A DNA stretch of 64,000 nucleotides from Bin80 sp965220935 (GTDB lineage: Bacteria > Bacteroidota > Rhodothermia > Rhodothermales > Bin80): contig OZ244857.1 in assembly GCA_965220935.1 (NCBI GenBank), forward strand, positions 1,426,001 through 1,490,000. Direction: 5' to 3'. Positions 34,584 to 44,139 of the stretch are shown in pieces (positions within the stretch are counted from its first letter, which is position 1; each line of letters opens with the position of its first letter). A program made the translations under genes and the position numbers. Below the pieces are notes generated by a model. It was given only the letters and a program-made list of their open reading frames with translations. It did not search any database and was not told where the DNA came from.

Positions 34584-35147
34584 CTGATGTTAATCTTAGT
34601 TAGTTGTTAGTGAGTGAGATAAAATAAAGCTTAACCTAACTTGAGCTGAGCGATAACTCTTCATATAACTTTTTCATGAGTGCGAACACTGGTTTGGAAC
34701 TATCTGTATAGAAAATTTTCATGCAACGAACAGATTGGGTTACACCGTTAAGTGATGATAGCATGTGAGCAGATCATATAAATTATTTTATGTACCTCCA
34801 GCTAAAAAAAATAAAGCCTTAATGCAAAAGTCAACTGTACATTTTGTGAGTAAAAACTCATCATACGAGATCATTCTTCCATTTAGTCAGAAAAAATCTG
34901 ATAACATTTACTGGTTCCAATAGGGATTGCTTAAAATTACGAAAAAAAACTAACAATTTCAACCCAGTAAGAACATCAATGTTCTTATTGAGGAATTGTC
35001 TGCAAATAATTGACGAATTTGAAACATCGGGGTGTGTCACTTTTTATTGGCACACGGTCATGATTATTGCATTCTAATCTTTGACAGTTGCTTAAATGAA
35101 TTATGATCATTAGTTTCCAGAAATTCCCATCACACTCAAGATCTTAA
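34584..35147. other. Intergenic region at the right edge of the island
   Basis: These 564 AT-rich bases separate FG-GAP paralogue 2 from the MetE-like pseudogene. They contain the right copy of the flanking inverted repeat (35034-35056) and a short palindrome AAGAACATCAATGTTCTT (34969-34986). No gene is visible. Confidence 0.5.
35034..35056 (-). repeat. Right copy of an inverted repeat flanking the island
   Basis: This 23-base sequence contains GTGTCACTTTTTATTGGCAC. Its reverse complement matches 25807-25828 at every position except one extra base in the A/T run. The two copies face each other 9.2 kb apart and enclose the ATPase-nuclease pair, the Argonaute fusion and FG-GAP paralogue 2. Confidence 0.75.
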
Positions 35148-35428
35148 ATGCTAACAACTGCGTCATCTGTAGCTATGCTATCCCATCGTGGCTCGTTACA
35201 GCTCTGGATGCAATCAGACATGGAGATTATGGGGTTGGAATATTGAAGAAACACTTGATGATGCCGTAGATATGGCCTTCAGAAACCAAGAAGACGCTGG
35301 CATTGATATCATCACTGACGGGGAAATGCGGCGCTTAAGATTTTTTACCGTAGGGTTTCATGAACGACTGTCAGGGTTAACTGCTCTTGATCCATTTAGG
35401 AGCTGGTGGTCATGATCAGCGGCAACGC
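35148..35428 (+). pseudogene. 5' part of a MetE-like methionine synthase family gene, cut by an insertion sequence
   Basis: From ATG 35148 (MLTTAS) the coding sense shifts frame and continues as VARYSSG, then LDDAVDMAFRNQEDAGIDI, ITDGEMRRLRFFTVGFHERL, and ends GHDQRQR just before the insertion end at 35429. This is the N-terminal part of the cobalamin-independent methionine synthase (UROD/MetE-like) family, with the typical DAGIDIITDGEM strand. Its remainder lies at 39364-40075 beyond the inserted elements. Besides the insertion, a frameshift near 35180 shows the gene is dead. Confidence 0.82.
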
Positions 35429-35471
35429 TACATAGTGCCTGACAATAAACTCTAATTCTGGGGTAGCATAG

Positions 35472-37550
35472 CCTGAATTCCCAACACAATATATCGGGGT
35501 AATGTGAATGACAATTTCGGGTCATTGAAACTGAATTCTCATGTTTTTATTATTGAGCCACGGAATAGATTGTGTAAGATTATTATAGTTTGCTGAGAGC
35601 AGATATGGATTATTGGCGCGTCTGGTGAGTGTCACGACAATTTCGTGTTTAGAGATTTCAATATTGGCGCGATTGCGGACGAACTTTCGGAAGATTGTGC
35701 GGGGTTTTTCATTCTCTATGCCTTGGCCAATGCGTCTTGCGAGGATGCGGTAGAGCGTGCTGGCCATCAGCGTCAATTGGAGGTCCACTTCAATTTTAAG
35801 AGGAACGCTGGAGCTCAGTGCATCTAAATGAAAAAAATCAATGGCATCGGCGATTGTATTTTCAATGATCATACGTCTGGCATAACGATCAATCAGTGTG
35901 GAGGGATCGGTCTCCATCTGATTGGTAATCAGGAGTGTTGGCTGATCGTGTCCGAGATCCATGATAGTCATTTGCCTCAGGGGACCTTGATACCCACGGA
36001 GTTGAATCTTTGAGTCCAGGATTCGCGGATTTCGATAGGCGCGCCCAACATTGGTAAGGCGGATTTTTCTCCATTGGTCTGATGGCGTGTTTAGAAGCGT
36101 TTTGACGAGTTTTTTAGAGCGTCTTCTGATCGTAAGAAAATGAATTCCGAGTTCGGTAAGCGATTGGAGTTGACTATAAGTGGTAAAAGTACTGTCAAAA
36201 ACGAGTTCGCGCGGGAGTTGACCTGTCTGATTGCGCCAAAAGTCAATAAATTCTGGAATCTGTTTTTCACGGTCGCTCCGACGTATCTTTGCATTAGCAT
36301 AGACAAACAAGCGTGCCTCTGCATCGCGGACTACAAGCGATAGGATCCCTTTCTGACTTCGGCTCCGCTTTGAGATATAGTGTTTTTCGGTGAGCGCGTC
36401 ATCGCCGTGGTAGGGGATGGTATGAAAGTCAAGATCAAAGGAATCTTCTGAGCCAAGCGTGACGCCCAAAGATCGTGCAGCAGGATGCCAGAGTTCCATG
36501 AGATGGCGGATATACTCTGGATGAACCCTGCAGGAGTACTCGGTGAGTGTACTGCGCTTAGGCATCGTATTGAGTCCTGCAAACAGCGCTAGACCTGGAT
36601 CGGCCATGACATGTGAGTTCCTACGAACTCCCCACAGTTTAAGCGCCAGCAGTGCACGTATAGCACAGCCCGCAGGGATCTTGCGACTCCCTGGCATCTG
36701 ACTGGCCTCTAACAACTGGTCAATCTTCATGCGGGCGAGGTCAGCAGCAAAGAGAAAAATGCCTCCGAAGTCGGTGGTAAATGACACGGGTGAGAGATCC
36801 AACTTGCGATGGTCTGCGGCAGGGGACTTGATGACCGTCACGGTATCCATGCGCTGTTGATGCGTTCGTCGGCGAAGCTTCTTCACGCCAGCTTTGCGCA
36901 GAATTAATCCAATATTGGATGCCTTCGCTTTTGAGAATATGGTAAATCTCTGTGACGGAAAGCCCGTCATGATTACGTAGTTCCAGAATCCGCGTATCCC
37001 GCGTGTTTCGAAACCCGGTCAATAATGGGGTTTGTGTCTCAGGTTTTGGAGGAGGTGCATCGGGAATAAAGAAGGCCGACAGATCAGGATTTTGACGAAA
37101 CGCAGAGCAGAGGTTTCGGACGGTCCCATGAGAAAACCCAAAGCGTTGGGCGATCTCTCTGAGTGGAATTTGATCTACGAATGCAGCACGTAGGACTTCG
37201 TAGTATTTATGGCGCCGGCATTGGGGTTCAATAAAAAGAGGAGCGAGATCTGTCATGATATAAATTAGAATTAGTGATGACAAATCACTAAATAAACAAA
37301 TTTTGGGGCCCCATTGGAGCAAGAGTTCATAAAAAAGCCTATTTTGCGGACTTTAAATCGATCAATGTAAAGAAAATAGCACCTTTGGCGTGTAGCGATA
37401 AAGAGAAAATAAATTGTATAGGTTATGTGATTATACAAACTAAAAATAATTATATAATGACATTTAGAAGGATAAACTACCGTATTAAGCCAGTTTTAGG
37501 GGCGCATTGAGTGAATTTATGTCATCCGATATCCACGTTGGGAATTCAGG
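35472..37550 (-). mobile_element. IS1380-like insertion sequence nested in the older element
   Basis: This 2079-base element is bounded by the perfect inverted repeat CCTGAATTCCCAAC (35472-35485) and GTTGGGAATTCAGG (37537-37550). It is flanked by direct repeats ATAG (35468-35471 and 37551-37554), a 4-base target duplication. Terminal CC and a 4-base duplication fit the IS1380 family. One transposase reading region (35522-37256, minus) fills it. The intact ends show it inserted more recently than the surrounding element. Confidence 0.88.
35522..37256 (-). pseudogene. DDE transposase with N-terminal HTH, frameshifted
   Basis: From ATG 37256 the protein starts MTDLAPLFIEP with an HTH region (LREIAQRFGFSHGTVRNLC) and SVTEIYHILKSEGI. 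It then needs a frame change near 36915 to continue as NIGLILRKAGVKK. The catalytic part then runs to the end in one frame (FTTDFGGIFLFAADLARM, SRKIPAGCAIRALLALKLWG, ELVFDSTFTTYSQL). The late YARRMIIENTIADAIDFF matches the Y-R-E signature of IS4/IS1380-group DDE enzymes. The junction appears several residues shorter than in relatives I recall, so a small deletion probably caused the shift. The element is likely immobile unless helped in trans. Confidence 0.8.
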
Positions 37551-37766
37551 ATAGGATCGCAGGGGCTATATTTTACAAGTACTTACCGGTAGTTTGCTTG
37601 TTCATTTTGCGGTTATTTTAGGCATTGAAGATTTTTCATGAAAAAATCGAAACTTTTCCTGTGGCGGTGGATATCACTGTATTTATAGGACTTTTCTGGG
37701 GTTTTTCTTTCTGAATTGATCAAGATTTGAAAAATCTTCACCGTTCATTTAATCACATCATTGACC

Positions 37767-39281
37767 ATGCGCGCACAATTTGACACTGAACCGATACTGG
37801 GGATGAACGCAATTGAGGATCTTTTCGTAGATCCTAATTCCAGAGACGATATTCCCCGAATGATCTTACCATTGCAGTCCATCTGGATGAATTGTGATCT
37901 TCGGGATCAGATTGTAACCTACCTCCAGAAGGTAATTGGAGAGGGCACGGATCAGAGCGTGGGGCGACCTGGGCTAAATTACTGGCGCATCTTCGTGCTC
38001 GCGGTATTGAAGTACGGATTGGATTGCGACTTTGACAGAACTGGCCAATAAACACAGCGATATCCGCATCTTGTTACAAAATGATACGAGTGATTTTGGT
38101 CATGAGTCCTTGTATCGTGTGCAGACGATTATCAACAATGTAAGTCTGATCACCGATGACATTTGGTTGACCCTCAATCGGATGATGGGTTAGAGGTCTT
38201 TGGAGTTGCGTCCGATGCTCGCGGACGGATTCGTATGTGGTGGAAACCCATGTTGAGACGCCCCATGATGTTCGGTTATTACGTGATTCGATCATCCTGG
38301 CCATGCAGCTTAGGCCTGGGAGGCCTTTAATTTGGGGGCGTACGACACTGGCGTCAGTTAAAGCATTTGATCATTACGGTTAACAATGCCTATTTGGAGA
38401 TCAACACCACCAAAAAGCGTGAGACGAATCCAGAGCTGGTCTTAGCCTTGATTTGTTACTATCGGATTCAGAAGTGTATACTGAAGTTCAAGTCGGATTG
38501 CGCCATTAGAAAAGGTGATTGAACAGTTCAATAGGTTAGTAGATTTGGTTCATGTGATAGAGGGGGAAAAGATTCCCAATGCAGAGAAGTTATTATCGCC
38601 GAGCATACGCGTTGGATTGTCAAGGGGAAGGCCATGCCCAATCAGGTAGAGTTGGGGGTGCCCGTCACGAGTGTCAGCATGGTTTGATTCTGGGATGGGA
38701 GATCATGTGGACGCAATCAGATGTAGATATGACTATTCAAATCGCCACCAAGTATCGGACAGAGTTTGAAAACCTTGGATCCATGAGTTTTGATCGCCTC
38801 AGAATTTTGAGGCATTAAGCGCTCTGGATATAGAGGTTATTCTTCCCAAAAAGGGCTATAAGAACAAGATAGAGCGCGAACGAGAATCGGCGGAAGAGTT
38901 TCGGCGAAAACGTCGGCAGCATGCGCAGATTGAGTCCTGTATTAACTTCAGCATGGTGGTGCACGTATTCGTACCAAAGGAGGTAAGGCGGGGTTTGCGC
39001 GAAGCATCGGCGCAAGTGTGGTCGCCACGAATTTGTGCCGAATCGGGAAGGTGTTAATGGCCCGACACCGAGAGTCGTTTCGCCAAGCGGCGTAAATTAC
39101 TCTTCATTGAGTCACAAAAAAAATACTCCACCATTGGAGGTGGGAAAGGTGCGTCCGTGCGGCAGAGATTTTAGGCAAAATCAGTGGCCTATACACTGAA
39201 TTTGGATCAAATATAGGTGAGGTGTACAGATCGGTGAAACAGATCAAAAATTTCGCGACTAAAATCGGTGAGTCTGCCTAG
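37767..39281 (+). pseudogene. Degenerate ISNCY/IS1202-type transposase
   Basis: The start MRAQFDTEPILGMNAIEDLF, with RDDIPRMILPLQSIW and VGRPGLNYWRIFVLAVLKYG, is the recognisable N-terminus of this transposase family. After a frame break near 38040 it continues ELANKHSDIRILLQNDTSDF and YRVQTIINNVSLITDDIW, then falls into short pieces in changing frames (LVLALICYYRIQKC near 38440). It ends in one frame with IKNFATKIGESA and TAG at 39279-39281. At least four lesions separate the pieces, so it is long dead. Confidence 0.82.
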
Positions 39282-39328
39282 CAGTTAATAAAAAATTCGT
39301 ATATTAAGCCCCGTAAAAAATTGTGACT

Positions 39329-39348
39329 CCCCAAAGTAGGGGTTTTTT
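39329..39348 (+). terminator. Terminator-like hairpin at the right end of the older IS
   Basis: CCCC (39329-39332), loop AAAGTA, GGGG (39339-39342) and six T residues (39343-39348) lie directly inside the right inverted repeat. It would stop transcription leaving the element. Confidence 0.6.
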
Positions 39349-39363
39349 GTCAGGCACTATGTA

Positions 39364-40075
39364 ATAGCAGAGCCATTCTCTGCCCCCGCGGGCTCGTTGA
39401 GGAATTTTTATACTCGCGCTTACGAACCTTTCTCCCCTTGAAGGTCCCCTGTCCAGACCCCCACACAATTGCAGGACGAATTCACCCTAATGCGACCTAC
39501 ATGATCGTATGGAAGTCTCTGAGGAGTTTGCAAAAATCATCAATAGAGAGTTCAAAAAAGTTGTCAAAGTAGTAACGCCAATGATCCAACTTATGAACCA
39601 TCAGCAGCCGTAAATAAAAATTCTCCCAGCAATATATTGAACATTCAACCAATCAGCTGAGGGCGTGGACGCAGAAATTACTCTTCATCTATGCTTTGGC
39701 AATTACTTCGGCCGACCCCGTAGCACACCACATATACGCGCCTCTCTTTCCAAAAATTATAGACGTAGTAGCCCAATAAATTTATCTTGCATTTGCCAAT
39801 CGTGAAATGGTTGAACTGGAGTTAGCCACCCAGATTGCTGAAAGTGGTCAACTGGTTGCTTCAGGTGTCATTGATGTTGAAACTACTTTATTGAAACCCC
39901 AGAAATAGTTGCAGACCGAGCCAAAACCATAATAAAATATGTTCCTGCAGAGCCATTAACTCTCGCTCCTGATTGCGGCCTTATTGAAACCGCGCGCTGG
40001 GCATCACGGAAAAAACTCCACGCTCTCGTGAAGGGAATTTATATCGTAAAAGCAGAGTTGGATGTCCAACTAATT
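39364..40075 (+). pseudogene. 3' part of the split MetE-like gene, multiply frameshifted
   Basis: Reading across frames gives the rest of the MetE-like protein. The pieces are PRGLVEEFLYSR, LPLKVPCPDPHTIAGRIHPN, DRMEVSEEFAKIINREFKKV, GVDAEITLHLCFGNYFGRPR, FANREMVELELATQIAESGQ, SGVIDVET and LTLAPDCGLIETARWASRKK, followed by LHALVKGIYIVKAEL. The zinc-site Cys residues of the family (LCFG and PDCGL) are recognisable. Frame changes every 60-150 bases, plus in-frame stops, show advanced decay. The final boundary is approximate. Confidence 0.82.
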
Positions 40076-40354
40076 GTTTCCTCAAATTCAAATCACCCCT
40101 CTCAAATCGATTTATGGACTTATCAAAAGCCCCCTTTTTATCGTTCTGACTGGATCGTGATCAAATCCAAAAATAGAATCTTACATTTACATCCTAACTC
40201 CAATGAACACTTGATCTTTCCTTTCTGACCTCTGTAACGTTCTTATTATCTTGATACTCATGCCTTTGGCATTCATATTAAACGAAACTAAATTCCGTCT
40301 ATTGTAACCAATAGTGTTTCTAATCCGTTAAAGGGGCTAAGACTGATCTAAAAC

Positions 40355-41341
40355 ATGTGGTATCAGAACATATTGGACACTATTGGTCACACGCCGCTGG
40401 TTCAACTCAATCAGTTAGTCAAAAATGTGCCATGCCGAATATTGGCTAAACTGGAGTCTTTCAATCCTGGTGGGTCCGTAAAAGATCGAATTGGTGTAGC
40501 GATGGTTGAAGCAGCCGAGAAGTCTGGGCAACTCAAACCAGTGGGAGTCGTTGTTGAAGCAACCAGTGGAAATACAGGCGCTGGTATTGTACTTGCTGCG
40601 AAAATTAAAGGATATAGATGCATCTTTACTGTAACCGATAAAGTTAGTCAGGAAAAATGTGATTTTCTTAGAGCCTTTGGGGCTGAACTGATATTTTGCC
40701 CAAAAGATGTAGATCCTGATGACCCTCGATCTTACTACAGTGTTGCAAAAGACCTCGCTTCCCAGATACCAAATGCTGTTTATCTCAATCAGTACTATAA
40801 CAGCGCAAATGTTCTTGCGCATTATACTTCCACAGGACCCGAAATCTGGCAACAAACAGATGGTCAAGTGACCCACTTCTTTGCAACCGCCAGTACAGGT
40901 GGTACGATTTCTGGAATAGCGCGATACCTCAAAGAGAAAAACGAAAATATTCAAGTGATTGGAGTGGATCCATATGGATCATCCTATTATACCTATTTCC
41001 ACGAGGGGATTGTTGACCCCAATGAAGTTTATTCAAATCTGATTGAAGGCGCCGGCAAAGAATACCTTGCTGGGAATATGCATATGGACCTACTCAACGA
41101 CTATACCCGCGCTACTGATAAAGAGGCCATGCACATGACAAGACAACTCTCAAAAGAAGAATCTATTTTTGCCGGGCAATCAAGTGGACTAGTTCTTGCG
41201 GGTGCTCTTGACTGGCTTAAAAACCATCCAAATCAATTCAATTCAAACTCTATGGTCGTCGTTCTTTTGCCAGACTCTGGCATGAAATACATCAGCAAAA
41301 CGTTTAATGATGACTGGATGAAAGCCAATAAACTACTTTAA
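40355..41341 (+). CDS. Cysteine synthase / cystathionine beta-synthase-like enzyme
   Basis: This is a 328-residue PLP fold II enzyme. The N-terminus MWYQNILDTIGHTPLVQLNQ is typical. The PLP lysine lies in SFNPGGSVKDRIG, the substrate-binding loop is EATSGNTGAGIV, and the phosphate loop is ATASTGGTISGIARYL. A late SSGLVLAGALDW completes the core. It lacks C-terminal CBS domains. Sequence details (YYNSANVLAHYTSTGPEIW) are shared by O-acetylserine sulfhydrylases and by short cystathionine beta-synthases, so the exact substrate is open. DUF3467 follows after 17 bases and may be co-transcribed. It is the first intact gene after the IS-damaged zone. Confidence 0.9.
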   Translation: MWYQNILDTIGHTPLVQLNQLVKNVPCRILAKLESFNPGGSVKDRIGVAMVEAAEKSGQLKPVGVVVEATSGNTGAGIVLAAKIKGYRCIFTVTDKVSQEKCDFLRAFGAELIFCPKDVDPDDPRSYYSVAKDLASQIPNAVYLNQYYNSANVLAHYTSTGPEIWQQTDGQVTHFFATASTGGTISGIARYLKEKNENIQVIGVDPYGSSYYTYFHEGIVDPNEVYSNLIEGAGKEYLAGNMHMDLLNDYTRATDKEAMHMTRQLSKEESIFAGQSSGLVLAGALDWLKNHPNQFNSNSMVVVLLPDSGMKYISKTFNDDWMKANKLL

Positions 41342-41358
41342 CCAAAAACCACATAACT

Positions 41359-41688
41359 ATGGACCAAGAAGAACAAGAATTAGAATCCTCAGATTCGAAA
41401 CTCAATATTGAACTGAACGAAAAGACTGCCCAGGGAGAATACTCCAATCTGGTCATGATCGGTCATTCAAGAGAGGAATTTATTTTGGACTTTATACGAG
41501 TGATGCCAGGTGTTCCTGCAGCCCGTGTGAAAAGTCGAATCATTATAACCCCTCAACATGCGAAGCGATTTTTGCGGGCGCTTGCAGAAAACATTGAGCG
41601 ATTTGAAGAGGCAAATGGAGTTATCATGGATAGTGAAACTCCCGACCTCCCCGTTCAGTTTGGCGGTGGCCATGTTGGCGAGGCATAA
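41359..41688 (+). CDS. DUF3467 family protein
   Basis: This 109-residue protein carries the DUF3467 pattern: YSNLVMIGHSREEFILDFIR, with PGVPAARVKSRIIITPQHAKR and an FLRALAENIERFEE helix. The family is small, widespread in Bacteroidota and other phyla, and without assigned function. The N-terminal 25 residues are acidic and probably flexible. It lies close behind the cysteine synthase-like gene, and its stop directly abuts the stop of the convergent permease gene (41688/41689). Confidence 0.85.
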   Translation: MDQEEQELESSDSKLNIELNEKTAQGEYSNLVMIGHSREEFILDFIRVMPGVPAARVKSRIIITPQHAKRFLRALAENIERFEEANGVIMDSETPDLPVQFGGGHVGEA

Positions 41689-42756
41689 CTATTTTCTCGT
41701 AAGTGCAATGGCCGTAATTCCCCCAAATATGAACATAGCATGAGGTAGAGTGACGGCTATTAGCGGACTAATTTCTTGAGTGTATCCAAAGGGTTCAGCT
41801 AATTTTTGCGCAGAAAGATAGATAAATGCAATCATGAGTCCAAGTCCTATCTGAACGGCATGGCCTCCACGCCGTCTCCTGATTGCCATCGGAAGCGCAA
41901 TCAGCATCACGATAAGATTCGTAAACGGATAAGCGAATTTAGAATAATATCCTACCAAGTCTCTACCAATATTTGCTAAGCCACTTCGCTGCAATGCATC
42001 AACATAGTCCATTGCGATGGGAATAGTCATTGATTCAATGTCTCGTTCAGTGCGCGCTAAATCCTTGGGGAAAACCTTCAATACGGTATCAAGGGGAGAG
42101 ACAATCCTTCGTACCTCTTGTCCAGTATCAAATGATCTTATCACTGCGTAAGAAATATTCCAGAGCGAGTCATTCCACACCATCTGTTGTGCATCAACAC
42201 GCTCTACTAAATTCCCATTTGTACTAAATTTCTGAAGTTGAACCCTATGAGCTGTGTTGGAACGACGATCAAAATACCCCACAGTGACAATACTGCTGGG
42301 ATCATTTCGACGATGGATTTCGCTGATATATATTTGAGGAGTTCTACTTTTAATATAGAGTTCGTCATAGGATTGGACAGTTTGATTTGTGAAAGGAGCA
42401 ATCCATCCACCAACAACAAACATCACTCCACTCGTACAGACACCAAGTAGTAAATAAGGCACCAAGAGTCTTTTGATAGCAACTCCACTCGTCTGAAGGG
42501 CAACAAGCTGAAACGATTGTGCAAGCTGACTTGTCGTGAAGATTGCGGATAAAAATAATGCCAGTGGAGACACCTGCTGAATAATTCCAGGCACAAAGCT
42601 TGGATAATAGATCATGTAAATTTTTCGCAATGATGCGTTACGGTCAAGAAAATCGTCAATGTGCTCCAAATAATGAATCAAGACAAAGAAAATGATCAAT
42701 ACCACAGTGAGGAGCAAATATGTCAGAAGCATACGGACGATAATATGACGATCCAT
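41689..42756 (-). CDS. LptF/LptG family permease
   Basis: This is 355 residues with the YjgP/YjgQ layout. Three membrane helices come first (LLTYLLLTVVLIIFFVLIHY, a second around FVPGIIQQVSPLALFLSAIF, and a third LLVPYLLLGVCTSGVMFVVG). A periplasmic beta-jellyroll region follows (about 130-260), then three C-terminal helices (FTNLIVMLIALPMAIRRRRG, IGLGLMIAFIYLSAQKL, LIAVTLPHAMFIFGGITAIA). LptF/G extract lipopolysaccharide from the inner membrane with LptB. The start MDRHIIVRMLL at 42756 is preferred to codons 10 residues upstream. lptD is also in this window (46966-49650), but not adjacent. Confidence 0.88.
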   Translation of the reverse strand: MDRHIIVRMLLTYLLLTVVLIIFFVLIHYLEHIDDFLDRNASLRKIYMIYYPSFVPGIIQQVSPLALFLSAIFTTSQLAQSFQLVALQTSGVAIKRLLVPYLLLGVCTSGVMFVVGGWIAPFTNQTVQSYDELYIKSRTPQIYISEIHRRNDPSSIVTVGYFDRRSNTAHRVQLQKFSTNGNLVERVDAQQMVWNDSLWNISYAVIRSFDTGQEVRRIVSPLDTVLKVFPKDLARTERDIESMTIPIAMDYVDALQRSGLANIGRDLVGYYSKFAYPFTNLIVMLIALPMAIRRRRGGHAVQIGLGLMIAFIYLSAQKLAEPFGYTQEISPLIAVTLPHAMFIFGGITAIALTRK

Positions 42757-42841
42757 CGTCGTTAAAATCATATCTTTAATGGTCAAAGATGAACAATCTA
42801 ATCTTCAATATGTACTTATCTATCATTTGATCGTTCTTACC

Positions 42842-44014
42842 ATGAAAGTACACGAATATCAAGCAAAAGAAATCTTAGAGGATTTTGGAGTCGCCATGCA
42901 ATCTGGTAAAGTGGCTTCAACGGTATCTGAAGCAGTTAGTGCTGCACAAGAGATGCTCCCAAGTTATGGGGACTTGTTTGTCATTAAGGCGCAGATTCAT
43001 GCCGGCGGCCGCGGAAAAGGTGGCGGCGTGAAATTGGCACGAGGTATTCAAGAAGTCAAAGATGTCGCTCAGCAAATTTTAAGAATGAATTTGGTGACGC
43101 ATCAAACAGGTCCAGAAGGTCAGCTAGTACGAAAAATATTGGTCGCACCAGCAGTTAATATTGATAAAGAATTTTACGTCGGGGTCACACTTGATCGTGC
43201 ACGTAGCCAACATGTTATCATGGCCTCTACCGAAGGCGGAGTCGAGATTGAAAAAGTAGCTGCCGAAACACCCGAAAAAATTCTCAAAATATGGGTAGAT
43301 CCCGCATATGGACTCCAAGCGTTTCAAGCCCGCGAACTTGCTTACGGTCTTGGATTCCAAGGCAAGACTGCCCATCAAGTAACCAGATTTATAATATCTC
43401 TCTTTAACGCATACTTGGGTGCAGATGCTTCTCTTGCTGAGATCAATCCACTCGTCCTTACCAAAGAAGGCAAGGTGGTTGCGATTGATGCAAAGATCAA
43501 TCTGGATGACAATGCACTTTATCGACATCCAGATCTCGCTGACTTCCGCGATCTGCATGAAGAGGATCCATCAGAAGTAGATGCGAATGCCTCCAATCTT
43601 AATTATGTAAAATTGGACGGAAATGTAGGATGTATGGTCAATGGTGCTGGTCTGGCCATGGCCACCATGGATATAATTAAGCTTGCAGGAGGCAACCCCG
43701 CAAATTTTCTGGATGTAGGCGGAACGGCCAGCGCCGAGACTGTTGAGGCTGGATTTCGCATCATCTTAAAAGATCCAAATGTAAAGGCAGTGTTAGTCAA
43801 TATCTTCGGAGGAATCGTCCGGTGTGATCGGGTTGCCCGCGGAGTAGTTGATGCTGCTCAAAACGTTAACATTGAAGTTCCATTAATTGTGAGGCTTCAA
43901 GGTACTAATGCCAAGCAAGCACAAATTATACTTGACGAAAGTGGAATCTCCCTTGAATCTGCGGTGTTATTTGAGCAGGCAGCTCAAAAAGTTAGCACAG
44001 CATTGGCCGCATAA
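42842..44014 (+). CDS. sucC: Succinyl-CoA synthetase beta subunit
   Basis: This 390-residue protein starts MKVHEYQAKEILEDFGV at ATG 42842; the open frame continues upstream, but this start is canonical. The ATP-grasp domain has VIKAQIHAGGRGKGGGVKLA and LAEINPLVLTKEGKVVAIDA. The C-terminal CoA-ligase domain has DVGGTASAETV, LVNIFGGIVRCD and VPLIVRLQGTNA. With the alpha subunit it makes succinate and a nucleoside triphosphate from succinyl-CoA in the citric acid cycle. sucD is not next to it, so the alpha subunit must be encoded elsewhere. It is divergent from the permease gene, with 85 bases between the starts. Confidence 0.96.
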   Translation: MKVHEYQAKEILEDFGVAMQSGKVASTVSEAVSAAQEMLPSYGDLFVIKAQIHAGGRGKGGGVKLARGIQEVKDVAQQILRMNLVTHQTGPEGQLVRKILVAPAVNIDKEFYVGVTLDRARSQHVIMASTEGGVEIEKVAAETPEKILKIWVDPAYGLQAFQARELAYGLGFQGKTAHQVTRFIISLFNAYLGADASLAEINPLVLTKEGKVVAIDAKINLDDNALYRHPDLADFRDLHEEDPSEVDANASNLNYVKLDGNVGCMVNGAGLAMATMDIIKLAGGNPANFLDVGGTASAETVEAGFRIILKDPNVKAVLVNIFGGIVRCDRVARGVVDAAQNVNIEVPLIVRLQGTNAKQAQIILDESGISLESAVLFEQAAQKVSTALAA

Positions 44015-44139
44015 TTAGAAGACAGATTCAGATTTTCTGTTGGGTTCAGTAAGGGAAAAATGGACCATCATCTGCATGATGTCAATGCTACACAGTACAG
44101 ACTTAAGAGAATCACATCACATTATTATTGCCATTCCAT

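Larger units (their letters stand above)
35429..39363 (+). mobile_element. Decayed ISNCY/IS1202-type insertion sequence, carrying a nested second IS
   Basis: The ends are inverted copies of TACATAGTGCCTGACAA (35429-35445 and 39347-39363). Weaker similarity continues for about 15 further bases to a shared GGGG. Without the nested element at 35472-37550 the unit is about 1.85 kb, suitable for an ISNCY/IS1202-type element. It carries a transposase remnant at 37767-39281. It splits a MetE-like gene whose two halves lie directly outside. I cannot identify a target duplication. The exact outer bases of the repeats are uncertain because they border MetE codons. Confidence 0.75.

Noticed and set aside
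34969..34986. Palindrome AAGAACATCAATGTTCTT as terminator or operator
   Set aside because: The possible loop is only two bases, there is no T run, and no gene starts nearby. It is probably chance in AT-rich sequence.
35188..35415. 75-codon frame as a complete small gene
   Set aside because: It is the in-frame part of the split MetE-like gene, whose remainder is found beyond the insertion sequences.
35429..39363. A single composite element made of both transposases sharing the outer inverted repeats
   Set aside because: The inner unit has its own perfect ends and ATAG duplications, so it is a separate insertion inside the older element.
40028..40228. 66-codon frame as an independent gene
   Set aside because: Its first residues are the end of the MetE-like pseudogene (KGIYIVKAEL). 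The rest is readthrough beyond the family's usual end.
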